Source: Nevskiaceae bacterium
GTDB taxonomy: Bacteria > Pseudomonadota > Gammaproteobacteria > Nevskiales > Nevskiaceae
Assembly: GCA_004297005.1 (NCBI GenBank)
Contig: SCVA01000038.1
Coordinates: 62,001-126,000 of the forward strand
Reading direction: 5' to 3'
Length of the DNA stretch: 64,000 bases
Under the pieces are notes generated by a model. It had not been told where the DNA came from. It did not search any database and saw only the letters and a list, made by a program, of their open reading frames with translations. A program made the position numbers and the translations under genes. This document shows positions 7,791 through 15,102 of this stretch, piece after piece (position 1 is the stretch's first letter; each line of letters opens with the position of its first letter).

Positions 7791-8261
7791 CTATTTCGGC
7801 CAGGACTTGATGAGCGTGCCGGTGCACTCCGCGGCTCCGCAGCGGCAGGCCCAGATCTTCCGCAGCTTCGCGGTGGGTTTCACGCCCAGGTCGATGCCGT
7901 AGTCGTAGGCCAGTTCCTCACCGGCCTTCACCTCGCGCAGGGTCTCGATGTAGACGCGGTCGTATTCCGAACCGGGCTGCGTGCTTTCCACCAACAGAGC
8001 CTGGCAGTTGGGCGCGCAACTGTGATTGATCCAGCGCGCGGCGTTGCCACTGACGTTGGCGTCGATCAGCCAGTGCTCGTTGAGCGTGAACAGGAAGGTG
8101 TGGCCCCCTTCGTGGTTGTCGCCATAGAGCAGGTCGCCTTCCTCGTGGCTGAGGCGCCGTCCCTGGTACTCCAGCAGAGTGGTTCCGGCGGGGAGGTCCT
8201 GAACGGCGAACACGCCGGAGCCGTGGATGGGAGAGCGACGGACTGCAATTCTGCGGGCCAT
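7791..8261 (-). CDS. SET-domain protein-lysine methyltransferase-like protein
   Basis: 156 residues. The SET core is complete: GSGVFAVQDLPAGTTLLEYQG at the N-terminus, AARWINHSCAPNC (cofactor-binding NHSCxPN) and GEELAYDYG (catalytic Tyr). A post-SET cysteine cluster follows (ACRCGAAECTG), which in eukaryotic enzymes binds zinc. Bacterial members methylate lysines of proteins such as ribosomal or nucleoid proteins; the target here is unknown. It lies downstream of arfB, from which it is separated by the GATTGCG array, and reads in the same direction. Confidence 0.88.
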   Translation of the reverse strand: MARRIAVRRSPIHGSGVFAVQDLPAGTTLLEYQGRRLSHEEGDLLYGDNHEGGHTFLFTLNEHWLIDANVSGNAARWINHSCAPNCQALLVESTQPGSEYDRVYIETLREVKAGEELAYDYGIDLGVKPTAKLRKIWACRCGAAECTGTLIKSWPK

Positions 8262-8268
8262 ACTTTTC

Positions 8269-8352
8269 GATTGCGGATTGCGGATTGCGGATTGCGGATT
8301 GCGGATTGCGGATTGCGGATTGCGGATTGCGGATTGCGGATTGCGGATTGCG
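8269..8352 (+). repeat. Tandem heptamer array, 12 copies of GATTGCG
   Basis: Twelve perfect head-to-tail copies of the 7-bp unit, between the SET gene start (8261) and the arfB stop (8367). The array ends 8 bp upstream of the SET start codon, so it would lie in the 5' leader or promoter of the SET gene. The same unit appears inverted at 9315-9356. Confidence 0.98.
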
Positions 8353-8366
8353 GGAGCTGAGTTCGG

Positions 8367-8798
8367 CTATTCAAGAACCTTGCCGCGACCGGCCTTGAGG
8401 TCCGATCGCCGGCTTTTCTCGTCCAGCCGCCGCCGCTTCGCCGCCCGGCTGGGGCGGGTCGGCTTGCGCGGCTTGGGCGCGACGGCGGCGGTGGCGATCA
8501 GCTCGGCCAGCCGCGCCAGCGCGTCCTCGCGGTTGCGATCCTGGCTGCGCAGTCTTTGCGCCTTGATGACCAAGACCCCCTCGCGGCTGATACGACGGTC
8601 GCCACGCGCCAAGAGCCGCTCCTGCACCTCGCTCGGCAGCGAGCCGGCGCGGATGTCGTAGCGCAACTGCACCGCGCTCTCGGTCTTGTGCAGGTTCTGG
8701 CCGCCGGAGCCCTGGGCGCGCAGCGCCTGCCAATCCAGCTCGCGTTCGTAGACGGCCAGCCCGGCGATCTCCAGCACCGGCGTTTCAGTAGGCGCCAT
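8367..8798 (-). CDS. arfB: Peptidyl-tRNA hydrolase ArfB (ribosome rescue)
   Basis: 143 residues, the usual ArfB/YaeJ length. The release-factor GGQ motif is at 32-34 (GSGGQNLHKTESAVQLR). A long basic tail (from about 105, KPRKPTRPSRAAKRRRLDEK) is the part known to insert into the empty mRNA channel. The protein hydrolyses peptidyl-tRNA on stalled ribosomes without a stop codon. It overlaps the upstream flavodoxin-like gene by 14 bp, so the two are co-transcribed. Unlike RF1/RF2 it lacks a codon-recognition domain. Confidence 0.93.
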   Translation of the reverse strand: MAPTETPVLEIAGLAVYERELDWQALRAQGSGGQNLHKTESAVQLRYDIRAGSLPSEVQERLLARGDRRISREGVLVIKAQRLRSQDRNREDALARLAELIATAAVAPKPRKPTRPSRAAKRRRLDEKSRRSDLKAGRGKVLE

Positions 8799-9261
8799 AG
8801 GCCAGGCCGGCCGCCAGGGTCTGCCCCAGTTCGCGCGCCGCCTCCAGGTGATGGGCCGCGACCTCGCCCTGGGCGATCAGCGGCGGGGCGACGCGCCGCC
8901 AGTTGTAGCCCAGGGCGATGCGCTCCAGCGCCCGCACCGCGCCGCTGCCATCGTTGCCGGCGCTGACGAACATCGCCCAGGGCAGACCATCGACCTTGCC
9001 CTGCGCCGGGTAATAGGTGCGGTCGAGGAAGTCCTTCACCGCGCCGGATAGATAGCCGAAGTTCTCCGGCGTGCCGATCAGCAGACCTTGCGCCCAGAGC
9101 AGATCGTCGAGATTCGCTTCCAGTGCCCGGCGACGGCGCAGCTCCACCTCGTCGCCAAATTCCGCCGCACCGGCCGTCACCGCCTCGGCAAGCGCTTCGG
9201 TGCGACCCGACTGGCTGTGCCAGATCAGCAGCAGGTGCTTCTTGGTGGGCGGCGCGGACAT
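8785..9261 (-). CDS. Flavodoxin-like NAD(P)H-dependent oxidoreductase
   Basis: 158 residues. The phosphate-binding loop follows the first strand (LLLIWHSQSGRTEALAEAV), and GTPENFGYLSGAVKDFLDR is characteristic of flavodoxin/WrbA-like FMN proteins. ATG at 9261 was chosen because upstream in-frame sequence is only the translated heptamer array. It overlaps arfB. Electron partners are not identifiable; it is shorter than true WrbA. Confidence 0.85.
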   Translation of the reverse strand: MSAPPTKKHLLLIWHSQSGRTEALAEAVTAGAAEFGDEVELRRRRALEANLDDLLWAQGLLIGTPENFGYLSGAVKDFLDRTYYPAQGKVDGLPWAMFVSAGNDGSGAVRALERIALGYNWRRVAPPLIAQGEVAAHHLEAARELGQTLAAGLAYGAY

Positions 9262-9314
9262 GCGCCAGTGTAGCCAGAGCCAAGCCGAGTTCCGGGGCGT
9301 CGTGCGAGGATTAC

Positions 9315-9356
9315 CGCAATCCGCAATCCGCAATCCGCAATCCGCAATCCGCAATC
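9315..9356 (-). repeat. Tandem heptamer array, 6 copies (GATTGCG on the minus strand)
   Basis: Six perfect copies of CGCAATC on the plus strand, the reverse complement of the unit at 8269-8352. It lies in the divergent promoter region between the flavodoxin-like gene (start 9261) and the alpha/beta hydrolase (start 9368), ending 12 bp before the latter start codon. Confidence 0.98.
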
Positions 9357-9367
9357 CGAGCATCGCC

Positions 9368-10279
9368 ATGCCCCGCGTCACCGCCAACGGAATCGAAATC
9401 GAATACGAAAGCCTGGGTCCCGATCACGCGCCGGTGGCGCTACTGATCATGGGCTTGGGCTGCCAACTCATCCATTGGCCTGATGCGCTCTGCGAGCAAC
9501 TGCTGGCCGCCGGCTATCGCGTCGTGCGGTTCGACAACCGCGACGTCGGCCTGAGCAGCCGCATGGAGCAGGCAGGCATACCCAAGCTGCTGCGCGCCGG
9601 CATCGCCGCTCGCCTGCGGCTGCCACTGCGGGCGCCCTACGGCCTGGAAGACCTCGCGACCGACGCCCTGGGCCTGATGGACGCTCTGGGCATTTCCCAG
9701 GCCCATGTGGTCGGCCTGTCGATGGGCGGCATGATCGCCCAGTTGCTCGCCGCCCGGCATCCGCAGCGCTTGCGTAGCCTGACGCTGTGGATGACCAACA
9801 GCGGTCACCCCGGCCTGCCGCAACCGCACTGGCGCCTGCAGTTGCGCATGATCCGTCGCCCGGATGGCCGCGACCGCGCTGCGCTGGTGCGCCATGGGGT
9901 GCAGACTTGGCAACTAATTGGCAGCCCCGGCTATCCGACCCCGGTCGAGCATCTGCAGGCCCAGGTCGAGCGCTACATTGATCGCGCCCACTACCCGCGC
10001 GGCACCGCAAGGCAGACTGCCGCCATCCTGGCTGCTCGCCACCGCCGAGCTCTGCTGCGCCAGTTGCGGATGCCCGTGCAGATCATCCACGGCGAGGCCG
10101 ACCCCCTGGTGCCGGTGGCGGCGGCCTACGATCTCGCCAAGCAGGTGCCCGACTCAACCTTGCACGTCATTCCGGGCATGGGTCACGACATTCCGCCGGT
10201 GCTGGTGCCGAAGCTCGCCGGTCTGCTGGTCGAGCATTTCGGCAAGGCCGAAGCCGCGGCTAGTTCGCGCGCGGCTTGA
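9368..10279 (+). CDS. Alpha/beta-fold hydrolase
   Basis: 303 residues. Oxyanion region LLIMGLGCQ, nucleophile elbow GLSMGG (Ser), acid in HGEADPLVP and catalytic His in PGMGHDIPP make a complete triad in the usual order. RFDNRDVGLSSR resembles cofactor-free haloperoxidase/esterase-like members. Substrate unknown. ATG at 9368 follows the heptamer array directly. Its 3' end overlaps the convergent M61 peptidase by 20 bp. Confidence 0.9.
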   Translation: MPRVTANGIEIEYESLGPDHAPVALLIMGLGCQLIHWPDALCEQLLAAGYRVVRFDNRDVGLSSRMEQAGIPKLLRAGIAARLRLPLRAPYGLEDLATDALGLMDALGISQAHVVGLSMGGMIAQLLAARHPQRLRSLTLWMTNSGHPGLPQPHWRLQLRMIRRPDGRDRAALVRHGVQTWQLIGSPGYPTPVEHLQAQVERYIDRAHYPRGTARQTAAILAARHRRALLRQLRMPVQIIHGEADPLVPVAAAYDLAKQVPDSTLHVIPGMGHDIPPVLVPKLAGLLVEHFGKAEAAASSRAA

Positions 10280-12125
10280 GGATGGTGGACAGCCGGTCCG
10301 GCGTGCCGGCGAGGCGCTCCAGGCGCGGATAGCGCGGGCCGTCGCGGTAGTCGATGCGCAGCGTGCGCCAGCGGTCGAGGTTCTTGACGATCAGCTCGAT
10401 CGGCTGCGCGTTCTTCTGCGCGTCGATCAGCGCCTGCCTGAGGAAGTCGGCGCTGTAGCCGCGGCCGTTCACCGCCAGCAGGGTGTCGCCCTTGGACAGT
10501 CCGGCGGCGAAGGCGGGCGAGCCCCAGAGCACGTCCTCCAGCGCGCCGTCCTTGCCCACCACGACGCCCAGCGACCAACTGAAATCCTTGTTCTTGTTGC
10601 GGTCTTCGTTGCTCTTCACGAAGGCGGTGGGCTCCGGACCGAAGCTCAGCTTCCAGCCGCTGCGGGCGAGGCCGTCCAGCGGGGCATCCTCGCCGGTGCG
10701 CTGGAGCTTTTCCTTCAGGAAGCTGGCCCAGTCGTAGGGCGCGACACGGTTCAGCGCCGCCGCCACGTCGTCGAAGGTATAGGGCAGGGCTTCGACGCGG
10801 CCATCTTCGACGCCGAAGAAGCTGGCGGCGAAATCGTCCAGCGATTTCTTTTCGCGGCTCAGCTCGCGCAGGCGGGTGTCGACATCCAGCCAGATCAGCG
10901 CGCCCTCGGTGTAGTAGTCCTCGGTGCGCTGCCAGCCCAGCCAGGACAGCGGCCGGCGCGGGGTCAGGATCGGCTGGTTGGTGGTGTCGATCAGTGGCCG
11001 CCAGAGCCGCCCGGGCCGCGCCAGCGCCTGGGTGGCGACGATCTGCGCCAGCGCTTCGCGGGCGAAGTCGGCGCTCCACAGGCCGGAGCGCGCCGCCAGC
11101 ACATTGCCCCAGTAGGTGGTCTGGCCCTCGTAGACCCAGAGCAGGCTGTTCTGCAGTGGCGTGTTGTGGTTGACGACCGCTTGGTCGGCGGGGCGGCGGA
11201 ACTTGCCGTTCCAGGAGTGCACGTACTCGTGCGGCAGCAGCGAGCGGCCGGCCGCGGCCTTGTCCCAGTCGCTGAAGTAATTGGGCGCCAGCGCGTTTTC
11301 GCTGGAGCGGTGATGCTCCAAGCCGATGCCGCTGAAGGCGTCGCTGAGCGCGAACAGAAAGTCATAGCGCTCGAAATGCCGCGAACGAAACAGCGCATCG
11401 GCCTCGCGCACCAGGCGCGCATGGGCGGCGAGCTGCTCGGGCTTGGCGTCGAGCTGGTAGGGCGCGTCGGCCAGCACGTTCAGGCGCACTGGCTGCGCGC
11501 CGGCGTCCAGGGTGAACTGTCGGAAGTGGCGGCCCGCGAACAGCGGCGAGTCGATCAGGGTCTCCAGATCCACGCCGGCGAAGCGGACGAGGTCGCCCTC
11601 GCGGTCCAGCGCCTGTAGCGCGCTGGCCTGCTGCCAGCCGGTTGGCAGGCGGACGCTCGGTTCCACGGGCAGCGCGCGGGCCGCGCCCTCGGGATACAGC
11701 AGCACCGCATTCCATTGCAGGCCGATCATCTCCGGCGTGGCGACGATGCGGCCCTGCTCGCGCAGCATCGGCGTTGCGTAATCGAACCGGACCTTCAGTT
11801 CGACTACACCTTCCGGCACCTGCAGGCGGAAGCGGTACATGTCCAGCGGATCGCGGGTCCAGGGCAGGGCCTGACCATCGGCCTCGATGCGCAGGCCGGC
11901 CAGGGCCTCGATGGGGCCGCGCGGCGCGTGATTGCCGGGCAGCCATTCCGGATAGAGCAGGGACAGAGGCCCTGCCTGCACCGGGATGGTTTCCTCCACC
12001 CGGAACAGCCGACGCTGGGTATCGCTGACATCGACCTGCAACCGGATCGGTGTCGGCGCCGCGTGCAGGGGGGCGGCGAAGGCGACGAGCAGGAGGGCGA
12101 GGCGGGGCAGGAGAGAGCGGTTCAT
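10260..12125 (-). CDS. M61 family metallopeptidase with PDZ domain
   Basis: 621 residues with a signal peptide (LALLLVAFAAPLHA). The M61 zinc motif HEYVHSWNGKFRRP is intact (HExxH), preceded by the family's GIGLEHHRSSE element. A C-terminal PDZ domain is visible (GVVVGKDGALEDVLWGSPAFAAGLSKGD split by loops, with LLAVNGR). Characterised members are periplasmic aminopeptidases that prefer Gly or Ala. Export to the periplasm is inferred. It lies downstream of the propeller-protein genes, from which a terminator separates it. Confidence 0.93.
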   Translation of the reverse strand: MNRSLLPRLALLLVAFAAPLHAAPTPIRLQVDVSDTQRRLFRVEETIPVQAGPLSLLYPEWLPGNHAPRGPIEALAGLRIEADGQALPWTRDPLDMYRFRLQVPEGVVELKVRFDYATPMLREQGRIVATPEMIGLQWNAVLLYPEGAARALPVEPSVRLPTGWQQASALQALDREGDLVRFAGVDLETLIDSPLFAGRHFRQFTLDAGAQPVRLNVLADAPYQLDAKPEQLAAHARLVREADALFRSRHFERYDFLFALSDAFSGIGLEHHRSSENALAPNYFSDWDKAAAGRSLLPHEYVHSWNGKFRRPADQAVVNHNTPLQNSLLWVYEGQTTYWGNVLAARSGLWSADFAREALAQIVATQALARPGRLWRPLIDTTNQPILTPRRPLSWLGWQRTEDYYTEGALIWLDVDTRLRELSREKKSLDDFAASFFGVEDGRVEALPYTFDDVAAALNRVAPYDWASFLKEKLQRTGEDAPLDGLARSGWKLSFGPEPTAFVKSNEDRNKNKDFSWSLGVVVGKDGALEDVLWGSPAFAAGLSKGDTLLAVNGRGYSADFLRQALIDAQKNAQPIELIVKNLDRWRTLRIDYRDGPRYPRLERLAGTPDRLSTILKPRAN

Positions 12126-12142
12126 TCGGTTTGGCTAGCAAG

Positions 12143-12170
12143 AAAAAAGCCCGGGGTTTCGCCCGGGCTT
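12143..12170 (-). terminator. Rho-independent terminator
   Basis: AAGCCCGGG (12147-12155) pairs with CCCGGGCTT (12162-12170); on the minus strand the stem is followed by a T-run (12143-12148). It lies about 30 bp past the stop of the first propeller protein gene and just before the M61 gene. Confidence 0.88.
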
Positions 12171-12199
12171 GATCCTGACCGCGCAAGGCCTTGATCGGT

Positions 12200-15094
12200 T
12201 CAGTGCACTCGACGGCCGCGGCGCAGGGCCAGCAAGCTCAGCAGGCCGAGCAGGCTCAGGCCGCCCAGGCTGCCACCGTAGCGGCCCTGGTCGCCGCCGT
12301 CGCCCGAGCCACCACCGCCGGAGGGCGGCGGATCGACGATCAGCTTGGGCAGCTCGTAGCTCCAGATGCCGCGACCATGCGTGGCGGCGAACAGGGTGTC
12401 GGGTTCCTCGTCACTGGCCTTGGGCTTCATCCGCAGCATCACCACCGGCACGTTGGGCAACTGGTTGCCCAGCGGCGCCCAGTTGCTGCCCTCGGTGTCG
12501 GTGGAAATGAACGGGCCGATGTCGGTGCCGACGATCAACTGGCCACGCCCGCTGGCGTCGCGATGCAGCACCACGGTATTGGTCTGCGCGCGCGGCAGGT
12601 TGCCGGAGATGTCGGTGAAGCTCTCGCCCGCGTCGGTGGACTTGAACACCACGCCACTGCCGATCTTCGCGGCGTTGGGGTCCTTGTAGCTGCCGGCCGG
12701 CCGGATATTGGAGGCATAGCCGGCGAGCGTCACGTAGATGGTCTTGGGATCGGTTTCGTCCATCTCGATGCTGGCGATGAAGCGGCTGTCCAAGCCCTGC
12801 GCCTTGGCGAAGTGCCAGCCCTTGGCGCTGCCCTTCTCCGGTGCCTCGGTACCGCCGACATTGGTGGCGATGCCATTGGCGAAGCCGGTGTCGTTCACCG
12901 TTACGCCGCAGTCGCCACAGTAGCCGACATAGGCGTACGGGCCGTGGACGTGCATGGTGGTGGTGGTGCGGATCGCGCCGGTATCGGGATTGGTGCCGAG
13001 GTTGAACACCTCCACCCAGGAGCTGCTGGTCACCGTCTCGGCGTTCAGCGTGGCGTAGATCTCCTGCGCGCCGGTGAGCATGTGCTGGGCGTCCAGCGGG
13101 TCCATGACGAACCAGTTGGCGAAGTTCACCCGGGTATAGCTGGGGGCGATGCTGGTCGAACTGGCACCACGGTCGGTGGTCCGGCGCAGGCCGCCGTTCT
13201 GCGACTCGGTGTAGCTGACATCGCTGTTGTCGGGGTCGACCTCGGCGAAGAAGCCGTCGGCGCCGAAGTCCTGGAACTGCTCGCGGGTATCCGGCTCGAT
13301 GTGGCCGGAGCCGTTGTCCTGGTGGCCCTGCCAGACGGTGCCGTCCTTGGCCACCGCCAGCCCGTAGGGCAGCAGCGCGTAGAAGCCCTCGTTGGCGCCG
13401 GCGCCCCACTTGGTGTTGTCCATCTCCTCGTTGGCGGCCACGCACTGCCTGAACACGCCGCCGTCACCACCGGCGAACAGGCAGACCCCGCCATCGCCAT
13501 CCGGCAGATAGAGGCCGACGTGCTGGTCGGGATGGGTGGTGGTGGACTCGCCGGGCAGACCCAGCTCGAAGTAGCGGCCGATGACCGTGAAGTCGAGCAG
13601 GCCGGCTTGCAGGATGCCGTTGAGCGGCACTCGCGTGAGCGTGTTCTGGAACACCTCCTCCATGCCGAAGGTCATGCGGGTGGGAATGCCGCCGAGCTGG
13701 CGCGTCGGGTCCACCGCGATCCATTCGTTGTACCAGGTCTGCACGCCGGGCAGGAAGGATAGCGAGCCCACAGTGGCGATCAGCTCGTCGTCATTGGCCA
13801 TGCGGAACCAGGTCGCGCCGAAATCGGCGGAGACGAAGATGCCGTGCACGGCGGTCGTGAGCGGCAGGGTCAGCAGGTCGTCGAGGATAGGGTCGAGCAG
13901 CGCGTAGCCCTCGTTGAAATTCACCGAGTCCTGGACGATGGCGTAGAGGTAGTTGTGATCCTGGTCCGGGCCGCTGGCGGCGCCCATCTCGATGCGGCCG
14001 GTACGCCCGCGCGGCGCGAAGCCCTGCGGCAGCAGCTCGCTAACCGGCTCGTCATCGACGGCGACGAAGCTGTCGCGCGCACCGGTCGCGGAGCGGTAGA
14101 GGCCGTTGGCCGGGGCCATCACCGTGCCGTCGGGGAAGGTCGCCTGCCCGGCGCGCCAGCCCACGGCCGCCACCACCGGGCAGCCGCTGGGGTCGCAGAC
14201 CTCGCCGGTGCTGCCGCCCGGGGCCTTGATGACCACGTCGGTGACCACGTTGGCGAACTGGCAGGGGCTGCTGATGCTCTCGTTGCCGGCACAGTCCGGC
14301 GTGGTCGGCAGCCGCACGTTGACGAAGCTGCGGCCGGCGTCCTCGGAGCGGTAGAGGCCGATCGAGGAGGCGATGTAGAGGATCTGCGGATTGCCGGGAT
14401 CGCGGCGGGCGTTGTAGACCTGAACGCCGTCGGGGAAGCCGGTGGCGCGGGTCCAGCTCTGGCCGAGGTCGGTGCTCCAGTGCGCGCCCAGGCCCATGTA
14501 GCCGTTGTTGCCCATCACCGACTCGCCACCGGCCGCCACCAGGGTGCCGCCGCCGGCCGGCGTCCAGATCACCCCGCCGTTGATCTGGCTGGGTAGCTTC
14601 TCGCCGACCGAAACCCATTGGTCGCCCAGCGTGCGGATGTCGCCATCGGTCGCCTCGCTCATCCAGAGGCCGCCGGTGCCCACCGCCGCGAACAGGCGCT
14701 TGCCTTCCTCGTCGTAGGCAAAGTTGTCGACGCGCGCGCTGTAGATGGAACGCCCGGAGATCAGACCGCCCTGGGCGTAGGGCTGCCAGTCGCCATTGGC
14801 CTTGGGCACCAGGGCCTTGAGCGATTCCAGGCTCGCCTTGTCGTGCAGGGCACCGCGAAAGACAGCCGGGTCCGGCGCGGCACCGCGCAACAGCGGGTGC
14901 GCGCTTGGCGCCTTCGCCTCCAGCTCGCGCGGCACCAGCTTGCTGCAATAGCGACCGCCCTGCTGCGCCCGGAGGCTGTGGATCGGCTGCGTGCCTTGCG
15001 GGCATTGCTGGGGGCGTGGATCGGTGCCGCTGACCAGTAGGGTGGCGAGAGCGGCCAGCGAGGCCGCCAGCAGCGGTGTCTTGGGTAGGGACAT
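12200..15094 (-). CDS. Secreted Asp-box (BNR) beta-propeller protein with GlyGly-CTERM-like tail, copy 1
   Basis: 964 residues. Signal peptide (TPLLAASLAALATLLVSG), then repeated Asp-box motifs S/T-x-D-x-G-x-S/T-W/F: STDLGQSW, SEDAGRSF, SADFGATW, STDAGESF. These indicate a sortilin/VPS10-like multi-bladed propeller. Paired cysteines (CDPSGCP, CGDCG) suggest disulfides. The C-terminus has a Gly-rich stalk, then GGSLGGLSLLGLLSLLAL and a basic end (RRGRRVH), matching the GlyGly-CTERM pattern processed by rhombosortases. It is a paralogue of the next gene upstream (8-bp gap). Ligand and role unknown; surface display is inferred. Confidence 0.85.
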   Translation of the reverse strand: MSLPKTPLLAASLAALATLLVSGTDPRPQQCPQGTQPIHSLRAQQGGRYCSKLVPRELEAKAPSAHPLLRGAAPDPAVFRGALHDKASLESLKALVPKANGDWQPYAQGGLISGRSIYSARVDNFAYDEEGKRLFAAVGTGGLWMSEATDGDIRTLGDQWVSVGEKLPSQINGGVIWTPAGGGTLVAAGGESVMGNNGYMGLGAHWSTDLGQSWTRATGFPDGVQVYNARRDPGNPQILYIASSIGLYRSEDAGRSFVNVRLPTTPDCAGNESISSPCQFANVVTDVVIKAPGGSTGEVCDPSGCPVVAAVGWRAGQATFPDGTVMAPANGLYRSATGARDSFVAVDDEPVSELLPQGFAPRGRTGRIEMGAASGPDQDHNYLYAIVQDSVNFNEGYALLDPILDDLLTLPLTTAVHGIFVSADFGATWFRMANDDELIATVGSLSFLPGVQTWYNEWIAVDPTRQLGGIPTRMTFGMEEVFQNTLTRVPLNGILQAGLLDFTVIGRYFELGLPGESTTTHPDQHVGLYLPDGDGGVCLFAGGDGGVFRQCVAANEEMDNTKWGAGANEGFYALLPYGLAVAKDGTVWQGHQDNGSGHIEPDTREQFQDFGADGFFAEVDPDNSDVSYTESQNGGLRRTTDRGASSTSIAPSYTRVNFANWFVMDPLDAQHMLTGAQEIYATLNAETVTSSSWVEVFNLGTNPDTGAIRTTTTMHVHGPYAYVGYCGDCGVTVNDTGFANGIATNVGGTEAPEKGSAKGWHFAKAQGLDSRFIASIEMDETDPKTIYVTLAGYASNIRPAGSYKDPNAAKIGSGVVFKSTDAGESFTDISGNLPRAQTNTVVLHRDASGRGQLIVGTDIGPFISTDTEGSNWAPLGNQLPNVPVVMLRMKPKASDEEPDTLFAATHGRGIWSYELPKLIVDPPPSGGGGSGDGGDQGRYGGSLGGLSLLGLLSLLALRRGRRVH

Positions 15095-15102
15095 ATGCGA
15101 TC

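Noticed and set aside
8227-8661. Frames encoding LRIADCG repeats
   Set aside because: Translation of the GATTGCG array; not protein-coding.
8269-9264. Two-gene defence or toxin-antitoxin cassette
   Set aside because: The bracketed genes are arfB and a flavodoxin-like protein, which are not toxin-antitoxin types.
8269-9356. CRISPR array
   Set aside because: Units are 7 bp with no spacers and no cas genes.
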